NCBI GenBank assembly: GCA_001683735.1
Contig: LUGG01000003.1
Coordinates: 1,798,001 to 1,862,000, forward strand
Source: Grifola frondosa
Lineage: Eukaryota; Basidiomycota; Agaricomycetes; Polyporales; Grifolaceae
Direction of reading: 5' to 3'
Length of the DNA stretch: 64,000 nucleotides
Within the stretch, counting starts at the first letter, position 1. Every line of letters begins with the position of its first letter. Below, one piece after another: positions 1 to 11,663 of the stretch. The position numbers and the translations under genes were made by a program. The notes below the pieces were generated by a model that searched no databases, was not told where the DNA came from, and was given only the letters and a program-made list of their open reading frames with translations.

Positions 1-2504
1 GAGGACTGGTTCTGATGTGAGTACGGTCTTCAGCTTGAGGAATGCTTCTGTGTGCTTCCTTCCCCATCGCCCTTGCAGCTTGTGATCGGCCATAAGGCAT
101 CGATATGTCGCTTTCGCAGCTCCCTTTGGCAGATTGACTTCTCGTATGAGGTTGCGGAGTGGGCCTTCAATGCGTGCGTAGCCTTTGATAAGATCTCGAA
201 AGTGTCCTGTAATGCCTAGAAAGGAGTTCAGGTTTAAAGCGTCTTGGGGTTGTTCCCAATCGACAATGGCTGTTAGTTTCGCGAGGTCCGTTGTAACGCC
301 TTTCGGTCCGACGGATGCACCCGCAAATACTGCTTCGGTCATGAAGAGTTTTGATTTGGAAGGCGATAGTGATAGACCTCGCTCACGGACACGGGTGAAA
401 ATACGGTGCACCTTTATCATTAGCGTCTCGAAGTCGTCTCCTGCAGACGTCCATCATCAACAAAGAGCTCCATGGTGCCATCTGTCAGGAGATCATGTAG
501 GTGCATTGCAGTCATGTGTGCAAATGTTGATGGCGCACTGGTGAGACCAAAAGGCATCTTGATGCACCAGAAGTATCCTCGGCCTTCTACGTAGAAGCAT
601 GTGTAGGGCCTTGATTCCTCTGCAACGGTGACTGCATAGAATCCAGCGGTGAAGTCAAATGTGCAGACCCACCTGTGGTTGCTGAGATTCTGTTGTTTGG
701 TGCATATGTCGCCTTGCGGCATCGGCGCGACTTCCGTGACTTTGTTGATTTCCCCGAAGTTCTGACAGATTCACCATTTTTGTTCCGTTGGTTTATCGGT
801 CTTCGCTGCTGTTGATTCGTCGGTTCGCGGTGGGAGGTCAAAAACTTGTTCCAGTCCTGCCTTGATGCATTCATCGTTGACGCGGTGTTGAAGTTCTTCC
901 AGCGCCAAACCGGTACCTTCGTGCACCTTCTGGGCCAGCGTGATCGGCGCAACACATTTAACTTGGCTGGGTTCGCATTGGGCGATGACTCCTGCCTCTA
1001 GCATCTCGTCGATCTTTTTATTCAGGTACACTTGCTGCGGGGGCGTCAGCGGCCGTTGGTGAATGCGTCTGTTGAACGTGGCGTCCGGTGGTACGTTTAG
1101 ATGGTGTATTGCCCCTTCAACAGGGGTAACTTCGCTGATTGAAAGCGCGAATATATCTGCAAATTCCCGGACCATGTCGTTAATACGCGTTTTTTGCTCT
1201 GTACTTACGTCGGGTCCAATCTGTATCTCTTTCACGATAGCTGCCACTCGGCACGGATTGAAGGGGTCTGTCTTGCGTGTTCATATGTCCTTGTCGCTGG
1301 TTGTAGTTTGTTCTGCGAAAACTTCGAAGTTGTCTTCGTCTCCTTGTGGATTTCCTTGGGGACCGATGTAGAAGGTGCTGTCTGGGTTGAGGGTTGTGGA
1401 TTCTTTGATGATTTCCCATGGGGTTTCATCGGGCTTGGCTCACGTTGGGTGGTGTACTGAGAGCAAGTGTTCTGTTGTGCAGGATCGTTTTGACCTGATG
1501 CGGTGGCGTGAAAAACGGTGGCCTACGATGTGTATTGCTGCATGCTTGTGGACTCGTTGTGGCATGCTGTGTGCTGGGCTCGGTGTGACCGTCAGTTGTT
1601 GCTCGTTGTCGAGGGCTGGGCGATTCGGTTGGTTCTGTGGTGTGTTGTCAACGTCTTGGACTTCCTCTACGGTGGTTTTGTAGGTGCAACGCGGTTGTGT
1701 CGGCACGGTGTGAGGTTCTTGTTCTGTTGTTGACTGTGAAGAAAGTGCTTGGTTAGTAATAGGTTCACTGCATAATTTATGATCGAGAGTTAGGCTTAGT
1801 CCTGCTATGCCCAAAGTGGCGATATGCACAGAAAATGCGATCTGGTTTCCTAGAGTGTCGCTTCGCCCTTCTTTCGCAGGGATGGTGACTTCGTCGCGTC
1901 CGAAGTCGTGGATCGCGCTGAAGGTTTCCAGAAGGGGTTTTCCCACGAGGAAGGACCACAATCCTCCGCTGGGGAACACTTCGAATGCCCCGGTAACCTG
2001 TGTTCGGCCCAGCTGCATAATTCCAGTCCACCGTCCTTGAGAAGGGACGATTGTCAAGTTGGCCATTCTTAGCTTGCGGTTGGATGGCTGGAGTGTTCCT
2101 AGTCTGCGTCCGACGTGCTTCCAAATTTCAGCGCACATGACGTTGACCATGGCTCCGCCGTCGAACAGGCCTTTGACTTGTACGATTTCGCCCGTTGCGT
2201 TGTGAATTTCTAGTGTATGAATGAAGGGTGTGGATTGCTTGTTGGCAATGTTGTGTGCCGTGAACTCGTCAGCTCCGACCGCATAAAGATCATGTACGTC
2301 TATTGTCTCGTTATCCAAGTACATTGTATCGACTGTGAGACAGGATTGTTCACGGTTCAGGTGGGCTGAGTCCTTCGCGGCGTTGTCCCCGGGCGCCGGC
2401 TCGTTACGCTCGGGGACCGTTGCCCGCAGAACTGGGATGCGTTCGGGGGCTGCCTGCACTCCCTTTGCGGTGGCAGCCCCTAATCTTTTCCCTCGTCGCT
2501 CCAT
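1..2504 (-). pseudogene. gypsy pol remnant: protease, reverse transcriptase, start of RNase H
   Basis: The frame 2504-1440 holds a retropepsin-like domain with the active-site segment GLFDGGAMVNVM. Frame 1247-771 is the N-terminal part of reverse transcriptase (HLNVPPD, RPLTPPQQVYLNKKI). It stops at a TGA (771-773) where the family has Arg after KW, consistent with CGA changed to TGA. The same frame then continues through the RT core (TFDFTAGFYAV, MPFGLTSAPSTFAHM) to the catalytic FVDDG near 455. After a one-base shift the thumb, connection and RNase H start (HTEAFLKLKTVLTSEPVL) run to the edge. This is Ty3/gypsy order; integrase is not in the window. Confidence 0.88.
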
Positions 2505-2692
2505 TCCTCAATATGACCACTACCGCCAGGTATCTCATACGTGTCGTTCTGGTTGACTGGGACTGCGATGCCGGTGCGCATGTCGACAAGGAAGACGTTG
2601 TTGCCCGGTGTTGCAGTCTGCACGGCTGCATTGCGCATGATAAATCCCCCGATGGACCTCCACTTCTGCTTCTCCCTCGGAACCTCTCGTTT

Positions 2693-4193
2693 TCAGAGAC
2701 TTTGCACCTGTCCCCTTTGTGTCCTGTCATTCCGCATGCATAGCACTCGTCTGATCCCAGCGCTGCCGTACCTGGCTTCAGCGGAAGGGTCTGTACTCGT
2801 TCGGGTTACAGTTTCCGTTTGTCTCTCTCTAGTGTGTAAGTTGAGCTTGGTACGCTGCTCTGCCAGCTTCAGTGTCGGGATGGTGCGGTAGTGCGTTGCT
2901 TGGAGGTTGGCGATGCGAGTCACAATGTCAGGGGGATTGGCTTGGGCCTGTCAGGGGCTGTTTAGAACAGGTTGCCTGGCTGCATGGGTCCCCCGCCTAT
3001 GAAGGGGTTTGCATCGTTCATCGCTGTTGCCGGCCGTTGTCTGGGGTTTGCTGTCTGGTTCGCGATTTGCAGCACGCGCATGCCTTGTCGGAGGGCGCTA
3101 GTGGGTGTTGCTGGAGGTGTCCATGCAGCTCCAGCGGCGCGTCGTTCTAAGGTTGCTGTGCACTCCTCGAGCTTCCGCTTCTCGTCCTCTGCTCGCTCTT
3201 GCTTCTCTTGCTTCTCCACTTCCTCCTTCAATTTCGGCATCTTGATCGCATCAATCTCTTTCCTCAACGCATCCCACGACCTGATGTCGATGCTGACGAA
3301 TGGTAGCATCGCCGTGGGTAGGTATTTGCGCATGTCGCCAGTGATGTTGTCAGGAACGCTGTGGGTTTCGACTTCGGTGAGCACCTCTCGGATCCAGACA
3401 GAGTGTGATGCCATTCTGATTCCCTCACACTGCTCGGTCTTCCCCAAGCGTGCTTTGTCAAGGGTCATGCCGCGCACTAGATCTGCCGCTTCTGAGGGGG
3501 TAAGTTCTTCTTCCTTGGGCTTCGGCCAGCACGTCAAAAAGGCCTGCTGGATCTTGGCGAATGTGTCTTTGTTCGCTGCGGGTATTGCTTCAAACCACTT
3601 TTCGGTGACGCTGTGTGCTGCTAGGAGGGAGCTGAACGCGGTTATTTTTTCCGGTTCATTGGAGTAGCCTAGGATCGCTCGCTGAACATCCTTGATGAAC
3701 TGATGGGGATTTTCTGACGTGCGATTGCCGTAGAACGGGTTTATATTGATTATGATACTCATGCGAAGCGGTGTGACTGGGGGATGTGGGTCTGAGATGG
3801 TGTTGGTACGGACGACATGGCAACTGTGACGGGCGTTAGGGTAGACACTGGAGCGTTGGCTGTGTTCGTAGCACTCGTGTATTCGACAGGTGTACTGGGA
3901 ATGAACGGGGATGACGGTGGGGTCTCTGCGAAGATGTCGTATGTCTGGAGAAATGGCAATGGGACTGCTGAAGCTGGAAGGCTGGAACTGGGAGATGGGA
4001 TTGAACTTTCAGTCGTAGCTGGTGTGCTGCAACCTGAGGTGTGCGACTTGGCGACATGGCCGGTTTCTGAATCTCGACGATGCAGAGTGCGCGAGATTGG
4101 TCGGCTCTCACCGGTAGGGTACGGTTCAGGAATGGCTGGTAGTTTTCTGGGTGGCTGGAGTTGTGGATACTGGAACTGCGAGTATGGAATCAC
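2693..4193 (-). pseudogene. gypsy gag remnant with CCHC zinc knuckle
   Basis: A 144-codon Pro/Ser/Thr-rich frame (4193-3759) overlaps by 4 nt (ATGA) a 266-codon frame (3762-2962) that starts MSIIININPFYGNRTSENP. The second frame has the helical capsid-like body of gypsy gag and ends in a charged coiled stretch rich in Lys and Glu. Downstream, after frame breaks, a CX2CX4HX4C knuckle (CYACGMTGHKGDRC) is readable at about 2705-2746. The knuckle is in the same frame as the gag core but separated from it by stops, and the segment between them is open only in another frame. Known role of the family: particle formation and RNA packaging. The copy is decayed; how much of the decay is sequencing error cannot be settled from the window. 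Confidence 0.85.
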
Positions 4194-4260
4194 ACTTCCG
4201 TCACCACAATGGAAGGGTAGGGGCTCGGTGCTGGACTCTCACGGGTGCTCGAACTGGAGC

Positions 4261-4408
4261 GAAGACAAGACTTGATCCCCTCCACTGATACAAACAAGCA
4301 TGCTATGTCCCCTCCTGCTGACTCATCCGCTCACACCAGACCGATCCGCTCTAGACCTCTACCCCAGACGCCTGGTCACGTGACCCCTACTCCACTATGC
4401 ATGTATCA
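4261..4408. other. Junction between gypsy leader and NAA10 3' end, probable LTR remnant
   Basis: No gene is seen. On positional grounds this stretch should hold the element's 5' LTR or part of it, but I found no second LTR copy in the window to compare with and no unambiguous TG...CA ends or primer binding site. A CACGTGACC motif lies at about 4376-4384. The boundary is inferred from the end of the gag leader and the end of the NAA10 frame. Confidence 0.3.
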
Positions 4409-5201
4409 TTATGTCTGTAATATTATGTGTTGTACAGCAGAAGTCATCGTGCGAGATGCTTGAGCGGAGAGCCGCATCGCATATGCATCCTCTCCGTCAG
4501 CGTCTATTATAAGAATCGGTTTCGAGTCAAGCAGCATCATGAACGGATGTATAGAATGTTACTCACAGTACTTTTTTCTATATCCTTGACTGTAAACCCT
4601 AGAGTGTCTCTGTATAGACTCAGGGCTGCACGATTCGACTTGCGGACGTGTAAGGAAACATAGGACGCTCGGTACACTGTTGCCATCGCCTCTTCTATAG
4701 GCATATCGTCATAGACCGCGGAACAGTGCAATATGAGTTGAAACTCACGGGATTGTACCATCAGCCTCTTGGCGAGACCCAACCGGCGATAAGATCGCAA
4801 GACAGATATGGACGTGACATGTCCGTGGGGCTCATCTTCTGGAGTAACATCCTCTTCCCTAATGACACGAACTCTGGCTTCAGCACACATATACAGGCGT
4901 GTAAGACTCACATCTTGGCGAGAATGTATCCAACTATACGTCCTTTGTTATCCTCGGCCACATAGGACAGCTGAGGCCAGGTGAGCGCATGATATAGATC
5001 TTGAAAACAAAAGAAGAGCTTGGTCGGGAGGTCGAAAGCAGACAACTGATCAACATACAGTATTTCATGGTGTAGTTTTCGGGCAGGTTTTGCAAGTTGC
5101 ATGCTTGCATGCCCATGAGATCGTCTACCTAGCGGATTGTGGTAGCCTTCTCTTGTTGCATAACAGTGATATGAGCTTACCCGTGCTGGCCTAATATTCA
5201 T
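4409..5201 (-). CDS. NAA10: N-terminal acetyltransferase catalytic subunit (NatA, Naa10/Ard1)
   Basis: This is a GNAT-fold enzyme that acetylates the alpha-amino group of nascent proteins after Met removal, working at the ribosome with the Naa15 auxiliary subunit. Exons on the minus strand: 5201-5181, 5128-5059, 4999-4912, 4858-4749, 4694-4572 and 4503-4409. The product starts [20 protein letters not shown], and the acetyl-CoA loop RRLGLA lies at about residues 84-89. Introns 1-4 have clean GT-AG ends and keep frame. The last junction is odd. The consensus donor (GTGAGT at 4566) puts exon 6 out of frame, because the A-run at 4572-4577 is one base too short for the family's KKYYADGED. A weaker donor at 4571 restores [11 protein letters not shown]. 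The tail after that is atypical and ends within the region next to the gypsy element, so the original stop may have been displaced. Confidence 0.9.
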
Positions 5202-5391
5202 GATTCTGAGGCAAAACAAGAGTACTAAATGTATGGTCGATATGGAGAACTTGATTGGGTAGGACGCAAGTCAACGCCCGATTAGGACATCGTTGTGCTG
5301 ACTAATTCAGTTGGCGCTACACGTGCGATTCGTAGTCACTTGTCGCCCGCCGACTGTTGAGTTCAGCTTACCTTCCTCGTTTCCGCTCGCG
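5202..5391. promoter_or_regulatory. Divergent promoter NAA10 / GRR1-like
   Basis: About 190 bp separate the NAA10 start (minus) from the first convincing GRR1-like coding sequence (plus), so both genes must use this gap. No clear TATA box stands out. The true first exon of the F-box gene may also lie here. Confidence 0.45.
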
Positions 5392-8306
5392 ATGTACAGG
5401 AGTCGTTCCCGACGCAATCCAGCACCTCTCTTTCTGATAATGAGGACGAAGACTTTAACAAGTCTACGTTCTTTGCAGACGACGCTGCCACTATTGTCCC
5501 CGCTCAGTGGTCGACCCGTCTTCATGCGCTGCCACACAGCCCCGACGGTTCCTCCCGCTCACGGGCCTCGCGCCTGCCCCCAGAAATACTCATTCATATT
5601 CTAAAACACCTCCACTCGTCGAGGGACCTATACAATGCCTTGCAGGTGTCACGCGCGTGGTGCGAATGCTCTGTCGAGCTCCTTTGGTACCGGCCGAGTT
5701 TCTCCAAACCACCCACCTTCGTCAAGATGATGTGTGTGCTCTCCGGGAAGACCAAACCTTCCTATATGCTCACTTTATCCGCCGCCTCAACTTCCTCTGC
5801 CTCGGCTCCGAGCTTAGCGACTCGCTGTTTGCCCGCCTCGCGCACTGCGTCAGGCTAGAGCGCCTCACGCTGATCAACTGCAAATCGATCTCCGATGAGG
5901 GCCTCATGCGCGTCCTGCCCAATTGCCCGTCTCTCGTCGCGTTAGATCTCACCGGTGTCTCTGAGGTCACGGACAACTCTATCGTGGCGCTCGCGGCGTC
6001 GACCAAGCGGCTGCAGGGCATTAATTTGACCGGCTGCAGACAAGTAACGGACAAGGGCGTCCTGGCACTTGCAGCGAACTGCTCGCTCTTGCGACGCGTC
6101 AAGCTCAGCAACGTCGACGAGATTACTGACGAGTCCATCTGCGCGCTCGCGGACGCGTGTCCGCTCCTACTGGAGATCGACCTCAACAACTGCAAAAATA
6201 TTACGGACGCCGCCGTCCGCGAGCTGTGGACTCACTCGACACAGATGCGCGAGATGCGGCTGTCTCATTGCGGAGAGCTCACCGATGCGGCGTTCCCCGC
6301 TCCTCCGCGACGCGATGTCGTGATTCCCCCTGGGCCCAATCCGTTCCCGTCCTACAACAACTTTATCCAGGACCAATTTCCTCCACTTCGGTTGACACAC
6401 ACATTCGATCACCTTCGGATGCTTGACCTCACAGCCTGTTCGGCCTTGACCGATGAGGCGATTGAAGGCATCATTAGTGTGGCACCGAAGATACGGAACC
6501 TTGTTCTCGCGAAGTGCTCGCAACTCACGGACGTCGCCGTCGAGAGCATTTGCAAACTCGGAAGACATCTTCATTACCTTCACTTAGGACACGCAGGCAG
6601 CATTACCGACCGTTCCATCAACAGCCTGGTGCGGTCGTGCACGAGGCTACGGTATATCGACCTTGCGAGTGAGTCTGCGTGGGATTCTGTCATGCGTTAT
6701 TCTGATACGACCACAATGGGCAGATTGCTTGCAGCTGACAGACATGTCTGTTTTCGAGCTGTCGACATTGCAGAAGTTGCGGCGTATTGGTCTTGTGCGC
6801 GTCAATAACCTAACTGATCAGGCCATCCAAGCTCTTAGCGAGAGGCAGGCGACTCTGGAACGCATACATTTGTCTTATTGTGACCAGATCTCCGTGATGG
6901 CGATACACTTCTTGCTGCAGAAGCTGCCCAAGCTCACTCATCTCAGTCTCACTGGCATTCCATCTTTCCGCAGGCAAGAGCTACAGCAGTTCTGTCGATC
7001 GCCTCCTCCAGTAAGTAGTTGTGACCAGCTGACCTCTAGAACTGAATACTGAGCTTCGTTTTAGGATTTCAACTCCTCTCAGCGAGCTGCGTTTTGCGTG
7101 TATTCTGGGAAGGGTGTCGCCGAACTCCGAGACTTTCTTGCCGAACTATTCACTACAATTACTGAGGATCTTGCAGCTTCCAACGATACCGACTACGACG
7201 AAGATTTTGACGAAGGGTATCAATCGCGGCAACCCGATGATTTTGACAGGATGGATGAGGGAGACGATGGAGATGATGACGACGACGAAGCGACCGGGGC
7301 GTTTGGATCCCAGCCGAATATTGTCATTACGCATGGCTCGTATAGGCACACCGCCCGCACTCCTCATACCGTCGACCTATACTCCGAACCGGAAACATAT
7401 CGATCATCTTATCCTCCGGTGGTAGCCACCGAATTGATGATGACGAGGGATCGCGGGAATCATCCTACCCCTCGGTCTAGCGTTGCCAATACATCGAGTT
7501 GGTTGAGTGGGCATTCTGCTGCAACTGCCAGCGCTGGGCCTTCTCGCGGAGTACGAGGCTTCGGCCAACAACCCATCGTTGAGACGTCCACATCCCCCGC
7601 TCCGAGCGATGTTGCATCTAATCGTAGCACTGGCACCAACCAGTCGAGCGGCACCGCTTTTTTTCGCTCGTACACCGACTCAAATGTCTTGCCGCGCCAC
7701 GGGGTGATGACCCCTGATCTGGTGTTTGCTGAAATTGGCCACGGACGGGGGGCGGGTCCAGGTCCCAGCACTGTTTTAATGCAGAACTATGGCAGGCGTA
7801 TGGGAGATGGTGCACCTGGGACGTCTTACGGTGGACTTTCGGCATACCCGTCAACAAACCCGTCAGGGCCATCGTCGTTTGGGATCGCAGCCCCTGATGT
7901 TCCATACTCCGTGGCACATCCCTTCCGTGTCCGGGAATTTGATGCAGGACATGACCGAATCAATGACAGAGGCGCGATCTTGCTGGACACCTCGAATTCA
8001 TATCAGCGGAATGTAGGCCATCCCGAGATGTCTGGCGGGTGGGCCGCGGTTCACGAAGAATCGTCGTCGCGTTCGATGTCGTCCTCACCAACCACAAGGG
8101 AGCTACACGATTCCGTGCAGTCTGCTCTGGGCACTCCGATGCTCGTTGACAGTGACCCTCGGGAGAGGAGCGTAAAGCGGAGCATTCGAAACACTCTCAC
8201 TGCAGCTGAGTCGTTCTTGTTTGGGGGACGGGGAGCGAGCGGAAGTACTCAGGAAGGTGTGGCGGGACTCACGAACAGCAGAGATGTTGATATGCATGGA
8301 CATTAG
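5392..8306 (+). CDS. GRR1: F-box / leucine-rich-repeat protein, GRR1-like SCF substrate receptor
   Basis: The protein recruits targets such as cyclins and nutrient-signalling factors to the SCF ubiquitin ligase. An acidic N-terminus (SDNEDEDFNKSTFF) precedes an F-box (ASRLPPEILIHILKHLH, about 5566-5690). About a dozen cysteine-containing LRRs follow (for example LTLINCKSISDEGL), to about 7000, then an Asp-rich, disordered tail. GT-AG introns at 6669-6723 and 7011-7064 restore the repeat frame exactly. The frame changes once at about 5741-5745 (CTCTCCGGG), where one C would rejoin F-box and LRRs, and there is no room for an intron. The start codon is not resolved: the acidic frame has no good ATG, and an upstream exon ending before the AG at about 5400 is possible. 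The C-terminal 400 residues (7098-8306) are low-complexity Ser/Gly/Asp sequence. Confidence 0.88.
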
Positions 8307-8594
8307 ACTGTCATTTTGCTGCATACTCGGTTTTTTCTCACATTTTATTCGTTCTGAGTACTCGGAGATAGTTTTACGTATACGTTCACACCCTTTCAGT
8401 ATGATGAAGTTAATCCCTCGCACGGGTCGTACATACGTTTGTAAGTTCTACGAAAATGTGTATACCAGGTACCGCCTTCTCCACTTGACTTGTGAATACG
8501 GAGGTTGTTTACAGTTGTTGTCCAAAGGCCTCTACAGTCAATTGCGATCGGCAACTTAAATATTGCTGACTTGATCTTGTAACCACCGAAAACG
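8307..8594. other. Short intergenic gap
   Basis: 3' UTR of the GRR1-like gene and 5' flank of the next gene. Nothing further recognised. Confidence 0.5.
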
Positions 8595-9431
8595 ATGCAG
8601 AGCTCGAGCAGATGCCCGCCTATTCCTGCTGGTATAATTATTACCGTACCCTCTTCACCTGACGAGCCCTCAACTTCATGCGTAAAAATTGTCCGCGCAT
8701 CACCCGTGCCCGCAGCACCATTTTGGCGCAGTACGCCTGACTTCACGTATGAAGCTCCGGACAACGGTCCATCATCTTTAACGGCACCCACTTGGAAAGG
8801 AACCTCCCTTCCACCCATGTCCTCATTCGAGCAATCACTCATGACCGCCGAACTGCCGCCTCCTGGACCTGACCACTTCGCTGCTCGGAGAACACTTTGG
8901 TGGGCACGGGGCCCTAACGAACCCACCCCTACGGAATCCACCCCCTCGCGCCAACGGCTCGAGATTCTTCTGCAACGAGACACCGACGAAGCATGGGATG
9001 CTGGTTTGAACAAGGTGTGGAACGGACTAGTGAGCGGAGCACGGCTGAAAAAACGCCTGCCACTCAGCACGGTGGTTCGTACCGCCCTCACGTGTCCTTT
9101 CTTGGCTTCTCGGTGGTCAGCTTTAGACCGAGTTTGACTTTGACACTCTTTCTTCCCCTTCTTGCAGATTAAAATTTTGCAGGCAGGATGGATTCGCGAC
9201 GGCACATGGCCTAAAGGCGGCGTTGCGCCTGACCCAGACGATGTGTTGGAAGAACTGCCACAAGATGCGGAATTTGCAGTGTTATCGACGACGACCCCAG
9301 ACTACACGTCGCGGGTAACGTCACCGCCGAGTGGGATTGTCGAAGGTGCAACGGGCGGGAATAGAACACTGCAGGCGCAAGCGAACACGACGACTCTCGA
9401 CTCGATGGATGGAAGGCATAGAGGCGAATGA
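8595..9431 (+). CDS. Uncharacterised protein, two exons, 247 aa
   Basis: Exon 1 is 8595-9074 (160 codons) and exon 2 is 9168-9431 (87 codons plus TGA). The intron starts GTTCGT and ends TTGCAG and is phase 0. The first ~110 residues are Pro/Ser/Thr-rich and probably disordered. A compact, more regular part follows (RLEILLQRDTDEAWDAGLNK ... WNGLVSGARLKKRL), and it continues across the splice into KILQAGWIRDGTW, which supports the junction. The tail is again disordered. I do not recognise a named domain, transmembrane segment or signal peptide. The alternative minus-strand frame over the same DNA looks like a shadow because it lacks introns and a sensible composition. Confidence 0.6.
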
Positions 9432-9678
9432 CAGTTTTGATGTAATCACTCGCGACCTTACAATTATATTGCTCCTTATTCGATGAACACAAGAAGTTGG
9501 GACTGATTCGTAGTCCACAGCAAGACATCCATTGCTTTTCGTATCGATAGCGGAGATTACAACAAAACAGCTGTGCAATAAACAGAATAGGATTGCCTGA
9601 GGCGGTGCCGAAAAATATATTGGCACGCACGTTCAAGCCCAGATGCTCCCAACGTGAAGAAGTGGAAAAGACGCATGG

Positions 9679-10131
9679 TTATGTCCGCGATGGAGGAGAA
9701 ACCTGAGCAGAACAAACTCATTAGTATTTGATCAAATGGCCATAGAGACGAACAAACAAGAATGACGCCGTCTCCTCTGACAAACAGCATGTCCATCTTC
9801 CTCTTGGCGATCTGAACATCGTCCATCAGCGAGAAGGAGAGAGCTTAAGAGGACGACTCACATTTACAGTGCTGTGCCCTTCTGGGACACCCTCCACTTG
9901 GTCTACAATCATGATCGTTTCCTCTACATCACTTAGGATGAGGTTCATATGTCCATCGTAAGCCTAGCAGATTGAAGAGCTCAGTGCCAGGAGGGTCACA
10001 TCGGCGGTAAGACCAACATGTAAAACACCAGTAAGTTCACGATCACCTCTGAGTTTGACAAACACGCGTTCGCTGAGAGATAATCGGATGAGGTCGAAGG
10101 GCTCCTGTATCCCAGTCGAGGAGGAATCCAT
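9679..10131 (-). CDS. LSM3: U6 snRNA-associated Sm-like protein LSm3
   Basis: LSm3 is a subunit of the LSm2-8 ring that binds the U6 snRNA 3' end in the nucleus and of the LSm1-7 ring that acts in mRNA decapping. Four exons: 10131-10018, 9963-9862, 9811-9758 and 9702-9679, all with GT-AG introns in exact frame, giving 97 aa, the usual size. The Sm1 motif runs from [20 protein letters not shown] through [16 protein letters not shown]. Sm2 is [10 protein letters not shown] (residues 81-90), followed by the short SPPSRT end. The frame is intact. It lies head to head with the U1-C gene. Confidence 0.96.
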
Positions 10132-10280
10132 GTTTGCGCGTAACGTACGCGTCTCAACGATAACGAGTGCACGTCTATCACGTGCTTCAATTTAGGCTCC
10201 GATGAAAAGGCTGTGGCGAATCTTCTGTGCCTACTCTCATCTCTGTGGTCGACGACGAAAGCGCAGGACGTTCAAGCATC
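10132..10280. promoter_or_regulatory. 149-bp bidirectional promoter between LSM3 and U1-C
   Basis: Only 149 bp separate the two divergent ATGs, so both core promoters and 5' UTRs must sit here. No TATA box is evident in either direction. Both products are small spliceosomal RNP subunits. Confidence 0.7.
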
Positions 10281-11268
10281 ATGCCGGTACTTTTGACTTT
10301 ATTTCTTTTGCCGATTCGACACTAATATTGTGTACAGAAACATTACTGCGATTACTGTGACGTGTTTCTCACCCACGACTCTGCCTCTGGTAAGTGCATT
10401 ACCTGGTCGATTGGTCTCACTCACCTCACAATGCTGTATACAGTTCGAAAGGCTCACAATAGCGGTCGTAATCACCTTGCGAACGTCAGAGACTACTACG
10501 CTTGTAAGCAAGACTTGTTGAAAGAAGTTCTGACGTGCTGATGCCTGTTGTATATAGCACTCGGTCATGACAAAGCACAAAGTATCATCGACCAAATCAC
10601 TGCAGCGTATGAAACCAGTGGAGGTCCTCCTCCCGGTGGCTTTGGCTTTGGGCCTCAACACCTAGCTCCTCCTGGACCTGGCTTTGGTGGGCCGCCTGTT
10701 GGTTTTGGAGGCCCTCCTCCATTTGGTGCTCCCCCTCCGTTTGGTAAGCACATCCTCCCTCTTACATTATTTATTTTGATCTTTAAGTTGTTCGTCTATT
10801 CAGCACGAGGACCTTTGCCGCCTGGAATGCCTCCTCCTGGAATGATGGGTGCGCCTCCTTTCCCCCCTAATGCTTCAATGCCTCCTCCAGGAATGGGCCC
10901 GCCTCCGCCGATGGGAGGACCGGGTGGTTTCCCTCCAGGTTCGTCATTTACAATTCCCCGCTGCAAGGTTATAGACGTTGATCACTGTGTATATCGCAGG
11001 TATGGCTCCCTTCTCTCCGAATGCAGGTGGCCCCCCAGGTGCTCCCCCGGGTGGTACTCGTCCACCATTTCCACAAGCTGGTAACTTCCAAGGTCCGCCA
11101 GGCGGAAACTTCCCTCCTAGTCAAGGGCCGCCGGGTGGTAACTTCAGTGGACCGCCTAATGGTTTCCCTCCTTCTCAAGGTCCTCCTTCGCAAGCGCCTG
11201 CTGATCTGTCCAACTCTGGTCCAGGCGGTATGCACCCTGACAGGATGAGAATGATGGGAGGAAGGTAA
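10281..11268 (+). CDS. YHC1: U1 small nuclear ribonucleoprotein C
   Basis: U1-C stabilises pairing of U1 snRNA with the 5' splice site. Six exons: 10281-10286, 10338-10389, 10444-10503, 10558-10743, 10804-10938 and 11000-11268, giving 708 nt and 235 aa, in frame throughout. The first exon codes only Met-Pro. The U1-C type zinc finger has C6, C9, H24 and H30 ([20 protein letters not shown] then AHNSGRNH), with NVRDYYASLGHDKAQ after it. The remainder is a Pro/Gly-rich tail with repeated PPPG, GFGG and GPPGGNF units, typical of the family. An unrelated protein with this finger is unlikely. The symbol follows the yeast homologue. Confidence 0.96.
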
Positions 11269-11663
11269 AATACAGGAATTTCGTCTTCAGTCTCGAGTGT
11301 TTTATATCGGTATTTTGGAGGTTTGTCAGATATAATCCCAGGCGTGTCTCGCCTGCTGAGAATTTTTTATCGCGTATATGCTTAGTTATGTTGTGCAATA
11401 CATTGAGCTGTTTGACACGCCGGAAAGTTTCAGAAATCTAAATGTTCAACAAGCGCTCGCTCATGCGGATGCCTTAGTAAGCGATCGATCTGAGATGAGT
11501 CTTGCGATCTTCGTCACTCTTGCCAAAAGTCTCTTTGCCTGCACTTACAATTCTGACTGATAATCAATGTTTTGACCAACTAGAGCCTCATTCACAGTGT
11601 GCATAACTGCATGAAATTGTGTAGACTTTCTCCCTTCCGCATATTTGCCCTCACCGATCCACC
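11269..11663. other. Intergenic, 395 bp
   Basis: 3' flank of U1-C and 5' flank of the SUA5-like gene. No convincing small gene or regulatory motif was seen. Confidence 0.5.

Larger units (their letters stand above)
1..4260 (-). mobile_element. Decayed Ty3/gypsy LTR retrotransposon, truncated by window edge
   Basis: Reading on the minus strand, the gag-pol order of a gypsy element is visible: a Pro/Ser-rich leader, a gag core, a CCHC knuckle, an aspartic protease, reverse transcriptase and the start of RNase H, which runs off position 1. Integrase and the 3' LTR are outside the window. The frame is broken several times (two stops after the gag core near 2925-2964, shifts near 2765 and 455, a TGA at 771-773), so this copy cannot make its polyprotein as it stands. 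The 5' LTR was not delimited. It should lie above about 4260, where it meets the 3' end of the NAA10 gene. CpG is not depleted here, unlike the central block, so this copy is either younger or differently treated. Confidence 0.9.

Noticed and set aside
8396..9205. 269-codon minus-strand ORF opposite the two-exon unknown gene
   Set aside because: The plus strand has a phase-exact intron joining two regular coding segments. The minus frame has an atypical composition and no intron support.
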